A stretch of 64,000 bases of DNA, from NCBI RefSeq assembly GCF_016918545.1, contig NZ_JAFFQC010000017.1:22624-86623 (forward strand), read 5' to 3'. How positions within the stretch are numbered: the stretch's first letter is position 1; every line of letters starts with the position of its first letter. The translations under genes and the position numbers were made by a program. Source of the stretch: Desulfobulbus alkaliphilus. Lineage in GTDB: Bacteria > Desulfobacterota > Desulfobulbia > Desulfobulbales > Desulfobulbaceae. Of this stretch, positions 16,426 to 26,296 are shown in pieces. The notes under the pieces were generated by a model. That model was not told where the DNA came from and did not search any database. It was given only the letters and a program-made list of their open reading frames with translations.

Positions 16426-16770
16426 ATGATTGTCGGATTATCGATTATTTTTATCTGCCTGTTGCTTGGTGAAGGCGTGGCTCATGTGTTGAGCCTGCCG
16501 ATCCCGGGTAATGTCATTGGTATGGTCATCCTGACCACGGCGCTTATGCTCGGCATTGTCCGCCTGGAGCAGGTCAAACCGGTGGCCGATGGCCTGCTTA
16601 AATACCTTGCCCTGCTGTTTGTGCCGCCTGGGGTGGGTCTGCTGCTCTACGGTGAAGTCCTCAAAGCTTCCTGGCTGGCCATCGGAGTCAGTCTGGTTGT
16701 CAGCACGGTTATCGTCCTCGGTACGGTGGGTTTGCTCCAACAATACCTGGAACGCCGCCGCCATGAATGA
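16426..16770 (+). CDS. lrgA: LrgA/CidA-family holin-like membrane protein
   Basis: 114 residues from the ATG at 16426; the GTG one codon earlier is the alternative. AGGGAGGAG lies just upstream. Four hydrophobic helices and the motif LPIPGNVIGMVI identify the LrgA/CidA family, inner-membrane proteins linked to murein hydrolase control or to export of small metabolites such as pyruvate or glycolate. It overlaps lrgB by 8 bp. A 300-bp gap without recognisable genes separates it from the divergent sigma-54 activator. Confidence 0.88.
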   Translation: MIVGLSIIFICLLLGEGVAHVLSLPIPGNVIGMVILTTALMLGIVRLEQVKPVADGLLKYLALLFVPPGVGLLLYGEVLKASWLAIGVSLVVSTVIVLGTVGLLQQYLERRRHE

Positions 16771-17479
16771 AATCCTGACCTCACCAACCTTTGCCATCGC
16801 CACCACCCTGGTCACCTACTGGGCAGCACAGAAAATATACGAGCGCTGGAACTTCCCTTTTCTTAATCCGGTCTTGATCACGATTCTGGCCCTGATGGGC
16901 CTGCTCAAAGGACTGCAGATCCCGTATGAGCGGTATGAGGCCGGCGGTCAATACATCAGCTTCTGGCTGGGGCCGGCTGTGGTTGCCCTGGGGGTACCTC
17001 TGTACCAGCACATGGAGACCATCAAAAAACGGGGTATAGCGATCAGTTGTTCCATCCTGGCCGGCAGCATCATCGGTATCCTCACGGCCGCCGGTCTGGC
17101 CGGTCTGCTGGGTGCCAGTGACCTCATCATAATCTCCATGGCTCCCAAATCAGCGACCACCCCGATTGCCATGGGGATTGTTGAAAAACTCCAGGGCATT
17201 CCTTCATTGACCGCCGCCATAGTAGTCATCACCGGGGTTTTAGGAGCCGTAATTGGCCCCTTTGTTCTGCGCTGCCTTGGTGTTGTCAGCCCCACAGCCT
17301 TCGGTCTGGCCATGGGAGCCGCCGCCCATGGCCTGGGTACGGCGCGAGCCCTCGAGGAAGGAGAAACGCAAGGGGCGATGAGCGGTCTGGCCTTGTGCGT
17401 GAACGGGATCATGACAGCGATTTTCACCCCGATCCTGCTCAAAGTACTCCTGGCCGCTTTCAACAACCTGAATCCGTGA
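16763..17479 (+). CDS. lrgB: LrgB-family membrane protein
   Basis: 238 residues from the ATG at 16763, overlapping the lrgA stop. Six or more transmembrane helices and the family motif SMAPKSATTPIAMGI, plus GAAAHGLGTARALEEGE, identify LrgB/CidB. It works with LrgA at the inner membrane in holin/antiholin-like or glycolate/pyruvate transport roles; the plant homologue PLGG1 is a glycolate transporter. The last codons CTG AAT CCG TGA are contributed by a terminal repeat of the interspersed element, so the natural C-terminus was probably replaced. Confidence 0.9.
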   Translation: MNEILTSPTFAIATTLVTYWAAQKIYERWNFPFLNPVLITILALMGLLKGLQIPYERYEAGGQYISFWLGPAVVALGVPLYQHMETIKKRGIAISCSILAGSIIGILTAAGLAGLLGASDLIIISMAPKSATTPIAMGIVEKLQGIPSLTAAIVVITGVLGAVIGPFVLRCLGVVSPTAFGLAMGAAAHGLGTARALEEGETQGAMSGLALCVNGIMTAIFTPILLKVLLAAFNNLNP

Positions 17480-17488
17480 CGACTGCAC
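17467..17488 (-). repeat. Solo right-end remnant of the interspersed element supplying the lrgB stop codon
   Basis: CCTGAATCCGTGACGACTGC matches the right end of the element in reverse orientation. Its TGA is the in-frame stop of lrgB. The rest of the element is absent. Confidence 0.7.
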
Positions 17489-17505
17489 GGTGAAATAGAG
17501 TGGCA

Positions 17506-17535
17506 GGCCGGCACGGCACGGGCTGGCCGGTTTTG
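17506..17535 (+). terminator. Candidate terminator after lrgAB
   Basis: GGCCGGC pairs with GCTGGCC (one wobble) around a 9-base loop, followed by GGTTTTGG. The U-run is short, so the call is tentative. Confidence 0.4.
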
Positions 17536-17634
17536 GAGATAATATTTCAGCCTCCCCCGGACTGTATCAATTACAAATACGGTGGATATACACAGGCGCT
17601 GATCATCGGGAACAGGACTGATGATGATGTTCTT

Positions 17635-20040
17635 TCAGTATCCCCCCGGTCCCAAGCCGAAGGTCAAAGTATCCCCGGGGCTGAGTTGATAAATTTTGCC
17701 TTGAAACGAGATCTTGGTTGTTTCCAGGTCACACTGATCACAGGCAATGGTGACAGATTCCTGAGTTGCGGCAATGTCGAACCAGTTGCCCCGGTATTTG
17801 ATCCGCATGGACAGCCGGGGCAGTCCCTGGGGAATGCTCGGGTGCAGATAGAGCACATCGTCATGAAACTCCAGTCCTGTATAGCAGCGCTGAAGAATAT
17901 CCACGGTCCCGGCCATGGCGCCGAGATGGATTCCTTCATGGGTCGTTCCCCCCTGGATGTCGGAAATATCACTTTCCAACGCCTTCTGAAACAGTTCCCA
18001 GGAACCCTGCCGCTTTGATCTGGCCAACACCCAGGAATGGACAATATTGCTCAAGGTCGAACCATGGGAACTTCTCTGCAGATAGTATTCGATGTTGCGG
18101 GGAATGGATTCCGGTGCGAAATCATAGCCCATCAGCGCGAAGAGGTCCTGAATTTCATCGGCGGAAAAAAGATAGAAAAGCATGAGTACATCAGCCTGCT
18201 TGGATACCTTATAGCGGTTGGGCGTGTCCCCCTCTGCTTCGAGAATACGGTCCAGGCGATGAATATTCCCATATTTGTTCCGGTAGGCCTGCCAATCAAA
18301 TTCGCGAAGCTGATCGTACCCTTCGAACTGACTGATAATGCCCTCTCCATGAAAAGCGACGCGCATCTTTTTGATGATATCCTGCCAGCGCGCCAACTCC
18401 TTCTGATGTACCCCCAGGGTCTGCAGTAATTCTCCCCGCCTCTGCGGAGCAAGGGCCTCGATGGCTTTCAGAGCGGTTCGCAGCACATAAACGGTCATGA
18501 CATTGGTGTAGGCATTGTTGTCAAGGCCCGGGGTTTCCGCATCCGGATATCCATCATGGTATTCATCGGGCCCCATGACCCCGAGAATCTCATAACGGTC
18601 CAGTTCCTGATTGAACGTTGTCAGTGCAGACAGGAATCGGGCAATCTCGAGAATCATCTCCGCACCGTAGGTGGCGAGAAATTCACGGTCACCGGTGGTC
18701 TTGTAATACTGCCAGACATTGTAGGCGATGGTATTGTTGACATGGCGCTGCAAATGGGTGTTATCCGGCAACCACCGCCCCGATTTAGGATTCAGGTGGA
18801 GATGCTGGGTTTCTTCGCGGCCGTTGCTGCCGCTCTGCCATGGATAGAGGGCTCCGCAAAGTCCCACAGTCCGCGCCTCGAGCCGGGCTCGATCAAGCCG
18901 CCGGTACCGGTACAGTAACAGCGATCGGGTCAGCGAGGGTATCCTCAGGTTGAGATAGGGAAAAATAAAGAGTTCATCCCAGAAGATATGCCCCCGGTAG
19001 GCCTCCCCGTGCCATCCCCTGGCCGGGGTGCCCACATCCAGATCAATGGAGTTTCTTGACACGGTCTGCAGCAGATGGAAGATATGCAGCCGCAGGATCA
19101 TCTGCGCCCGGTCACTACGTTCAAGACGGATGTCGCATCGATTCCAGAGATGTCCCCACTGCAGCACATGACTCTGAAGAAGTTGATCGAATCCCTCGGC
19201 ACTGCCAACGGTGTCCACGGCATCCAGAGCGGGCTCGGCAACGGCACAATCTCGGGAGGTGAAAAAAGAGACAACCTTCTCGATGCGAATAGCTTGCTTT
19301 TCGACTGCATCGACGAGAATATCATGGCCGATGTACCCGGGACGCATGACCAATTTTCGATCCGCTTCGAGCACCTGTTGTTCGCTGAAAACCCGAATTC
19401 TCGCCGCCTGGGCTACCCGCAGTCGTGATTGATTGGTTTCCACCAGCAGACAGATGGTTTCGTCGTCAACAGCCTCGCTGCGTACAGGATCGAGATGTTT
19501 ACCGTTGAGCTGCTGGTACCTTTCCACCCCGGCATTGATCACAGTGCCATCAAGACTGGAATGCACCTCGAAGCGTCCTGACCAGTTTTCAGCCACCAGA
19601 ACCGTGTCCAGGGCGGCAAGGTGCATACGGCCCATATGGACAAAGCGCCGTTGTACCAGGGTGGTTTCCCTTCCCTGCTTATCCTTGCAGCGTATAGTCC
19701 GTCGCAAGACCCCCTGTTGCAGATCAAGTTCCTGACGATAAAAAAGAACATCAACCGAGCGGAGATTGAACCAGTCCCCCCCCTCGGGCCGGAACTTGGT
19801 TACCAGCCAGTTGGGCATGTTGACCAGATCTTCATTTTCGATGACCCGACCGGCAATCCTGGTCTGCAGGCGGTTGTAGCCTCCGGCGAGATAGGTGCCG
19901 GGGTAATGTATAGCAGAGGCTTCGGACTCAGGAGCCGCGCCCCGGGTCGCAAAATACCCGTTCCCCACGGTGCAGAGGGCCTCGCGAAGCCCTTCCTCCT
20001 CAGAGTCAAATCCTTCATAGACCAGTGTCCAGGTACTCAT
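17635..20040 (-). CDS. Glycoside hydrolase family 65 protein (disaccharide phosphorylase/hydrolase)
   Basis: 801 residues, full length for GH65. The N-terminal beta-sandwich domain (GNGYFATRGAAPES) is followed by the (alpha/alpha)6 catalytic barrel with GEAYRGHIFWDELFIFPYLN, the general-acid glutamate in GVMGPDEYHDGY and the phosphate-binding-type SSHGSTLSNIVHS and GTTHEGIHLG segments. GH65 enzymes include trehalose, kojibiose and maltose phosphorylases. Trehalose is favoured because OtsB and a TreT-like glycosyltransferase lie just upstream on the same strand. The phosphate-site serines suggest a phosphorylase, but specificity needs assay. Confidence 0.88.
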   Translation of the reverse strand: MSTWTLVYEGFDSEEEGLREALCTVGNGYFATRGAAPESEASAIHYPGTYLAGGYNRLQTRIAGRVIENEDLVNMPNWLVTKFRPEGGDWFNLRSVDVLFYRQELDLQQGVLRRTIRCKDKQGRETTLVQRRFVHMGRMHLAALDTVLVAENWSGRFEVHSSLDGTVINAGVERYQQLNGKHLDPVRSEAVDDETICLLVETNQSRLRVAQAARIRVFSEQQVLEADRKLVMRPGYIGHDILVDAVEKQAIRIEKVVSFFTSRDCAVAEPALDAVDTVGSAEGFDQLLQSHVLQWGHLWNRCDIRLERSDRAQMILRLHIFHLLQTVSRNSIDLDVGTPARGWHGEAYRGHIFWDELFIFPYLNLRIPSLTRSLLLYRYRRLDRARLEARTVGLCGALYPWQSGSNGREETQHLHLNPKSGRWLPDNTHLQRHVNNTIAYNVWQYYKTTGDREFLATYGAEMILEIARFLSALTTFNQELDRYEILGVMGPDEYHDGYPDAETPGLDNNAYTNVMTVYVLRTALKAIEALAPQRRGELLQTLGVHQKELARWQDIIKKMRVAFHGEGIISQFEGYDQLREFDWQAYRNKYGNIHRLDRILEAEGDTPNRYKVSKQADVLMLFYLFSADEIQDLFALMGYDFAPESIPRNIEYYLQRSSHGSTLSNIVHSWVLARSKRQGSWELFQKALESDISDIQGGTTHEGIHLGAMAGTVDILQRCYTGLEFHDDVLYLHPSIPQGLPRLSMRIKYRGNWFDIAATQESVTIACDQCDLETTKISFQGKIYQLSPGDTLTFGLGPGGY

Positions 20041-20052
20041 GGTGACCTCCTC

Positions 20053-20270
20053 CCTGAATCCGTGACGGTTGGGCTCTTGTTTCGGTTATATCTTTCTGTA
20101 ATCATATTATAATTGCAGCGGAACCATTGACAATACCTTTCACCAGCCGCCCTTCGGGCCATCCGTCCGCACGCCATCTTCATTGCCCGTGTCCGTCCGA
20201 TAAAGTGCACTTTAATCGAACGGCCACGAACAACGAAGCTGACGCACGGACGAACGCTCACGGATTCAGG
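20053..20270 (-). mobile_element. Full-length 218-bp element between otsB and the GH65 gene
   Basis: Reverse orientation, with perfect 13-bp ends. CTCCTC at 20047-20052 and 20271-20276 flanks it, a direct repeat of 6 bp (a 5-bp duplication plus one chance base). The right flank joins a solo end of another copy (20276-20297). Its left end provides the stop codon of otsB. Confidence 0.88.
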
Positions 20271-21108
20271 CTCCTCTTGAATCCGTGATGGCTGGACGGT
20301 TCATGCATAAAGGGATCAGCTGAAGGAGAAATCGGCGGACCTCATCGGGATCTCGGAGGACATGGGACGCAGCGGTAGCCGTGGGCCGCTCCTGAACCGC
20401 AATCCCGATCCCCCGGCCCGGCAGGGCTTTAAACCCGTCCTCGTCGGTAACATCGTCCCCGATATATATCGGCAACACCTCTTCCCGATCGAGCTGCAAT
20501 GTCTGCAATAAAAACAAAAGCGCCTTGCCCTTGTGCCAATCCATTTTCGGCTGAACTTCGAAAATCTTTTTCCCGGAGGTTTTCTTCAAGGTTGGATGCC
20601 TGGCAATAAACGCATCAACAACCGCGGTAATATCATCTACCCTGTCTGGATCCACCAGGCGATAATGGATGGCAATGGCAAATTTTTTCCGTTCCACCAG
20701 CAGACCCGGTATTCTGTCGAGCTGGCGGCCAAGAACCTCTTCCGCCTGATCAAGATCTGGCAGGAACTCTTCCCCCTTCGCATGACCGGCCTGCACATCA
20801 TCGGGGCCAGCAATATCAAACCCATGGCTTCCCGCATAGGCAATGTTGTCTATCCGCACTATTTCCCGCAGATCATCAAGATCCCTGCCGCTGATGATCC
20901 CCACAGGGCAGTGGCGAGCAAGTTCCTGCACCGCTTTCCGTACCTCTTCCGCCATAACTGCCTGAGTTGGGGTATCGACAATAGGAGTCAGCGTGCCATC
21001 GTAATCAAGAAAGACGGCAATGCGTTTCCCTTCAGCCCGGCGGACAATACCGTCCAAATCATCCAAAGCTGAAGGAAGGGTTGATCCTGATTGGTTGTCA
21101 TGTGCCAT
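20266..21108 (-). CDS. otsB: Trehalose-6-phosphate phosphatase
   Basis: 280 residues from the ATG at 21108, chosen because AGGAGG stands just upstream; a start at 21162 would overlap the preceding gene. HAD-superfamily motifs are AVFLDYDGTLTPIVD (catalytic aspartates), GIISGRDLDDL and GDDVTDEDGF, with GSHGFDI typical of OtsB. It releases trehalose from trehalose-6-phosphate in the cytoplasm. The last ten residues (RPAITDSRGA) are translated from two repeat-element ends, and the TGA stop is part of the terminal repeat at 20270. The native C-terminus was thus replaced, although the catalytic core is complete. Confidence 0.92.
   Translation of the reverse strand: MAHDNQSGSTLPSALDDLDGIVRRAEGKRIAVFLDYDGTLTPIVDTPTQAVMAEEVRKAVQELARHCPVGIISGRDLDDLREIVRIDNIAYAGSHGFDIAGPDDVQAGHAKGEEFLPDLDQAEEVLGRQLDRIPGLLVERKKFAIAIHYRLVDPDRVDDITAVVDAFIARHPTLKKTSGKKIFEVQPKMDWHKGKALLFLLQTLQLDREEVLPIYIGDDVTDEDGFKALPGRGIGIAVQERPTATAASHVLRDPDEVRRFLLQLIPLCMNRPAITDSRGA
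20276..20297 (-). repeat. Solo right-end remnant inside the otsB 3' end
   Basis: CTTGAATCCGTGATGGCTGG matches the right end of the element in reverse orientation with two changes. It is read through as the C-terminal codons of otsB (PAITDS) and adjoins the full-length copy at 20053-20270. Confidence 0.7.
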
Positions 21109-21158
21109 CCTGTCCTCCTCGTACCGTCTGTACCGGTCGCTATTCCATCCCTCTGTAC

Positions 21159-22394
21159 TCACATTTCTATGCGGTCGGCACTTTCGTGCATCATGGCGAC
21201 CATGAGAATGAGGTATTCACGAAGATGTCGAGTCACCAGAAAATTCGTGAGCACATATTCCCTGGCTTTCCGCCCCATATTCTCCAGAATCTGTCGATTT
21301 TTCAGGAGATACCGTATTCGTAGCGCCGCCCCCTCAGGGGTGTTGACCAGAAAACCGGTATGGTGGTTGACGACCTGGAGACGAATACCACCGGTATCAC
21401 CGCCAATAACCGGCTTGCCTTTCCACATCGCCTCGGTAACAGTCAGGCCGAACCCTTCTCTGATCGATTTCTGCACACAGACGGTAGCCGCTCGCTGGAG
21501 GGCGTTAATCTCTCGATGGGCATCGGAAGGGAGCAGCAGAATATGAATATCCGGATCGTTCTTGGCTGCCATCCGCACCTCGTGAAGAACCTGGTCGCCC
21601 TCAGGGTCATCGGCGGCCCCACCACCGGCCAGCACCAGTTGTACAGGTGTGAAAGCCTTGATCAGGCGGTAGGCCTCAATAACCCCCAGGGGATCCTTGA
21701 AATGGTCGAATCGGGACACCTGGAGGATGAGTGGCAGGTCAGGATTGAGACCGTACCGGGCAAAGACACCATTGACCTCTGTCGTCGGCAATTCGATGTT
21801 TTTCGGGCTGAGAGGGTCGATACTGGGAGCAATGAGATAGAGCGGATGAGGCATGGGTTGGGCGAAATCCGCCAGGGACCAGATACTGGCATCATACCCC
21901 ACCACGAATTTGCGCAGGTATTTCCATACGGTTCGGTACGGCCGACTCAGATCGATATGGCATCGCCACACCCATTTTCCTTTGCGATCGGGGCAGAAGT
22001 GCATTAGCGGAGCTGGTTGAGGATCATGAATAAAGACAAAATCCGCTTCTTTCAGAGTCCGTCGCATCCGATCGGCGTTTTCCGCATTGGTTCGTTCGTA
22101 GGTCACAAGCAATTCTTGAGGAATAACCAGCGGCTTTCCCTGCAAACCGTTGTGAAATTGTTTCGTGCATTGATAAAATCCCTGTTCACCAATGATCAAT
22201 TCCCATTTGACATCGAGGCCCAATTCTTGCTTCAAAGGAACCAGCCAGCTGAGAATCTCCGCTACCCCGCCACCCTCGCGGGTAGAATTGACATGAACCA
22301 CCTTCATGCCCTGCAAAGGACGGGCAAGTTGTCTGAGATGGTCAATGACAATATCTCCGACAATCTTTGCGTACCTCTCCAGTAAATTGCTCAT
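21159..22394 (-). CDS. treT: TreT-like trehalose-synthesising glycosyltransferase (GT4)
   Basis: 411 residues. The glycosyltransferase-B fold shows VVHVNSTREGGGVAEILSWL at the N-terminus and, in the C-terminal half, QVSRFDHFKDP, the GT4 E-x7-E-like segment SIREGFGLTVTEAMWKG and KPVIGGDTGGI. The pattern is that of archaeal and bacterial trehalose glycosyltransferring synthase (TreT), which joins nucleotide-glucose and glucose. Its coupling with OtsB raises the alternative that the acceptor is glucose-6-phosphate. Start at 22394 with AAGGAGAG upstream. It follows the DUF5752 gene by 43 bp. Confidence 0.82.
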   Translation of the reverse strand: MSNLLERYAKIVGDIVIDHLRQLARPLQGMKVVHVNSTREGGGVAEILSWLVPLKQELGLDVKWELIIGEQGFYQCTKQFHNGLQGKPLVIPQELLVTYERTNAENADRMRRTLKEADFVFIHDPQPAPLMHFCPDRKGKWVWRCHIDLSRPYRTVWKYLRKFVVGYDASIWSLADFAQPMPHPLYLIAPSIDPLSPKNIELPTTEVNGVFARYGLNPDLPLILQVSRFDHFKDPLGVIEAYRLIKAFTPVQLVLAGGGAADDPEGDQVLHEVRMAAKNDPDIHILLLPSDAHREINALQRAATVCVQKSIREGFGLTVTEAMWKGKPVIGGDTGGIRLQVVNHHTGFLVNTPEGAALRIRYLLKNRQILENMGRKAREYVLTNFLVTRHLREYLILMVAMMHESADRIEM

Positions 22395-22437
22395 GGCTGT
22401 TACTCTCCTTGAACGTACTCAACGTGCAGAATGAATA

Positions 22438-23079
22438 TTAACTGGTGAAAACCGCCTCAAGCTCTCTGCGTAATGCGGCCAATGTTGTGAAGTACGGATC
22501 GATTCGGTTGATTCGTCTGGTCAGCTTAATGCAATCTGCCTCATCAAAGGAAGTAAACCACTCGACAAAATCATTTTTCCCTTGTCCTGTCCGCCGCCGT
22601 GCGTCTATAAAATGATAAAAAATTGAACCAAGGGACATTCTCGCGATCTGCTCGGCCATCTCGCTGGGATGGGTAATGCGGATGCCGGTATCGAAGACAA
22701 CTATCTGTGAACGAATAAATTTGAACCGCTGACCGGAACGAACCCAGGGAACATGTTCACTTTCCGCCAGCCGTTCATCAATCACATCCGCCAGTTCACT
22801 CCGCAGTGCTTCCAGGTCCTGATACGCGGACGGATCGATAATTGCCAGCCGTTCCGCCAGCCGATTGTCATGAAGACACCTCCATGCCCAGGCGGCAAAG
22901 TCGTTCTGATATTCCGGTTCATCGAAACTGGAGCGCAACATGCCACCCCAGAAATGGTAATAAATGCAACCTGTGGGGACCATCTTGACGCGATCGCTCA
23001 ATTCCCTGAGATTCTGGGCTTCTTCTCCGGTGGCGATCGAGATGAGCGCACAATCTTTGACCACAAACGAAGTGTCCAT
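22438..23079 (-). CDS. DUF5752-family protein in trehalose cluster
   Basis: 213 residues with two similar halves: GCIYYHFWGGMLRSSFDEPE near residue 38 and GSIFYHFIDARRRTGQGKND near 150, each followed by a tryptophan-containing FAAW/FVEW helix. This duplicated HFW/HFI pattern is DUF5752, which recurs beside TreT-like glycosyltransferases and OtsB. Its role is unknown; a regulatory or accessory function in trehalose synthesis is an inference from the neighbourhood. It is the first gene of the minus-strand cluster, with a strong GGAGGAAGG ribosome site at 23087. Confidence 0.8.
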   Translation of the reverse strand: MDTSFVVKDCALISIATGEEAQNLRELSDRVKMVPTGCIYYHFWGGMLRSSFDEPEYQNDFAAWAWRCLHDNRLAERLAIIDPSAYQDLEALRSELADVIDERLAESEHVPWVRSGQRFKFIRSQIVVFDTGIRITHPSEMAEQIARMSLGSIFYHFIDARRRTGQGKNDFVEWFTSFDEADCIKLTRRINRIDPYFTTLAALRRELEAVFTS

Positions 23080-23407
23080 ACCTTCCTCCCTCTTCTGGCA
23101 GACACTGGTTCGGCCACGTCGAGCCTGAGCAGCTTTTCCTGTTCAACGTTGAAAATGTCTATATGATGAACCAGATACTCTAAAAATACAACACAGGTGT
23201 TTTAGGTATAATATAGATATTAAAAATATCCAATAGGTTGCTGCACCAACTGCACATTGCACCTCCCCGCGGCTTGCGAACCTTACAGCCTCCGGGACCA
23301 TCCACAGGCCCGGCCTCAAGCCTCTTTTTTCTCAGGTGCAAATGCCCGGTCGGTCTTGGCCGGAGCACCCGTCATACTTCTTTTGTTCATGAGAACGATA
23401 GCACAAC
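23080..23407. other. Intergenic region between divergent genes, no gene recognised
   Basis: About 330 bp between the divergent DUF5752 and hybrid kinase genes; an AT-rich part at 23150-23240 probably holds the promoters of both. No repeat-element end is present. Confidence 0.5.
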
Positions 23408-26296
23408 ATGATATATCTGGATCTTATTCTTAATCTGGCCCTGCTGGTTGCCCTGAGCGTGATTTCCGGTTTCATGGAGCAACGCTGGCCCCGCCAGACC
23501 TTGATAGGTATGGTTGCCCAGGGGTTGCTTTTCGGTATCGTGGCCGTGTTGGGCATGCTGCGCCCCCTGCACCTGGAACACGGTCTGTTTGTTGACGGCC
23601 GTTCGGTCATGGTCAGTCTCTGCGCTCTTTTTTACGGGCCGGTAGCGGCGGTCATCTCCGGTCTGATCACCATAATCTTTCGTATCTGGATGGGAGGGGT
23701 CGGGACCATCATGGGGGTCCTGGTCATTCTGTCTTCGGCTGTTATCGGCGTTCTTGTCCATGCACGTTTCCGCAAAAATCCAGTGGCCTGGAGTATTGGA
23801 CACTTCTACCTCTTCGGAATCGCAGTGCATCTGCTCATGCTGGCCATGGCCTTTTCCCTGCCGCTGGATACAGCGATCACCACTCTTCAGGGCATCGGCA
23901 TCCCGGTTCTGCTCCTCTACCCGCTGGCAACAATCCTGGCGGGAAAAATCCTTCTTGATCATGAATTCAAACTGCAATCCATCAATGAACTGCGGCAAAC
24001 CAGAGAAGAATTGAGCACGACCCTGCGCTTCATCGACGAAGGCGTAATTTCCACGGACCTGTCCGGCAGGATCCTGTTGGTGAATCCAATGGCGGAACAA
24101 CTCACCGGATGGCCACAGGATGCTGCCAAAGGAAAGCCTCTGGATGATGTTTTTCGTACCGTCGATCAACTGACCGGCGCTCCGGTGGCCAATACCGCCG
24201 CAGAAATTCTGGCAGGAGCGGCGACCGCCAGCGGTGATGATCATACCCTGCTGCTGGCGCGAAACGGAACAACCTGTCATATCGCCCAGAATGCGGCTCC
24301 CATGCGTGACCACCAGGGAGAGTCAAGGGAATCGTCCTGGCTTTTCGTGACGTGAGCGCTGAATACATTGCCCGCAAAAAAATACGCGAAAACGAACTCC
24401 TGTTCAGAAATCTCTTCGAGCGCCATGCCGCGGTCAAATTACTCATTGATCCCGAGACCGGAGCTATTCTTGAGGCAAACCGTGCCGCGGAACATTTTTA
24501 CGGTTGGCAACGCGAACAACTGCAGGCCATGAATATCAGCGATCTGGGCAGCCCTCCTTTGGAAAAAATCGCCAACGATCAGGAAACTGACATCACCCCA
24601 GCGTTTTTTCACACCGCATCCCGTCATTGCCTTGCTGATGACACCTATCGGGACGTAGATGTGTATAACAGCATTATCGAGGTGGGAACCAAGTCCCTGC
24701 TCCATGCCATCATCCATGACGTTACCGGCAGGAAGGAAGCTGAAAAAGCTCTCCAGGAAAGTGAGGTCAATTATAAGTTTGTGGTCAGCGCTATGCAGGA
24801 AAGTCTGCTTGTTATCGATATGGACGGCACTATCCTCTTTGCCAACGACAAGGCTGCGATCAACTTCACCGGCGACGGTGGACCAACAGGAATTATCGGT
24901 AAAAATATCAGCGAACTGCTGCCAGAGGAAGACGCCCTCCGGCTGATTACGTCCTGTCGAGAGACCCTTGCCACCGGTGAAGGTGTTGTTCGTGAAGTAC
25001 AATTGAAGCTGGCTCAGGGGGAACGATGGTTGCTCAATACCTTGCAGCCGCTCCGCTACGGCCGCGAACAACGCCGGGCGGTGCTCTCAATCGCCCTCGA
25101 TATCACTGATCGTAAACAGGTTGAAGAGGAGAAAAAACACCTGCAGAATCAATTGATCCAAGCCCAGAAAATGGAATCGGTCGGGCGGTTGACAGGTGGT
25201 GTGGCCCATGATTTCAACAATATTCTCTCTGTGATCCTCGGGTATACGGAAATGGCTCTGCAGCAGGTGGACTCCCGTGGAAAGCTGCATGCGGATCTGA
25301 CCGCCATTCACCAGGCTGCTTTGCGTTCCGCTGATATTGTCCGGCAGTTGCTGGCCTTTGCCAGTCAGCAGACCATCGCACCCCGACAGCTTGATCTCAA
25401 CGTCACCGTAACAGACCTGTTGAACATGCTGCAGCGCTTGATCGGTGAGGATATCACGCTCTCCTGGAGACCGTCGGCCAAGCTGCCACCGGTGTGCATG
25501 GATCCGAGCCAGATCGATCAGATCCTGGTGAATCTCTGTGTCAATGCCCGCGATGCCATCGAGGAAATCGGCACCATCACCATCGAAACCGGGACAACCT
25601 ATCTGGATGAAGAATCCTGTGCCGGTACCGCCGGATTTCTACCCGGAGAGTATGTGGTGCTCACCATCAGCGACGACGGTTGCGGCATGCACAGAGAACT
25701 CATCGATAAAATTTTCGAGCCCTTCTTCACCACCAAAGGGGGTCGGTGTCGGGACCGGCCTTGGATTATCCACGGTCTACGGGATCGTTCAACAGAACAA
25801 TGGTTGTATCCATGTTGCCAGTGAGCCGGGTAATGGAACCACCTTCAGAATTTATCTGCCCTGTCATATTACGGACACGGGTGACTCGGTCCAGAAGGAT
25901 GATCAACCAGCTTTTCAGCCGCGGAAGAGTCATGGAGAAACCATTTTGCTGGTGGAGGACAATGCCACCATTCTCGAAATGACAACGCTCATGCTCAAGG
26001 AACTCGGTTACCTGGTCCTGAGTGCCGGCAGTCCTCATGAAGCGCTGCGCATCGCCGCTGAGTATGCCGGTACCATCGACCTGCTTTTGACCGATGTGAT
26101 CATGCCGGAGATGAATGGCCGGGAACTCTGTCAGCAACTCCTTGTGCTGTATCCGAAACTCAAAAAAGTCTATATGTCTGGATACACCGCTGATGTCATT
26201 GCTCATCATGGTATGCTTGACACCGGCATCAATTTTCTGCAAAAACCCTTTCTCCTGGGTGAGTTAGCCGTCAAGGTCCGCGAGGCCCTGGCCTGA
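23408..26296 (+). pseudogene. Hybrid sensor histidine kinase (5TM-LYT, PAS, HisKA, HATPase, receiver) split by two G-run indels
   Basis: Three consecutive reading frames form one protein. 23408-24355 encodes a 5TMR-LYT membrane sensor and a PAS domain. From 24352 the next frame continues with the expected GIVLAFRDVSAEY if one G is added to the GGG at 24327-24329. The HisKA segment VGRLTGGVAHDFNNILSVIL and the ATPase N box follow. After FEPFFTTK the frame is lost at GGGGG (25738-25742); removing one G restores [15 protein letters not shown] and the C-terminal receiver ([21 protein letters not shown]). Both indels are in G runs and cancel, so sequencing error, slippage or a true pseudogene are all possible. 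Confidence 0.8.

Noticed and set aside
23387..24313. 308-codon open frame on the minus strand
   Set aside because: Antisense to the membrane and PAS part of the hybrid kinase; composition is low-complexity and polar with no recognisable domain.
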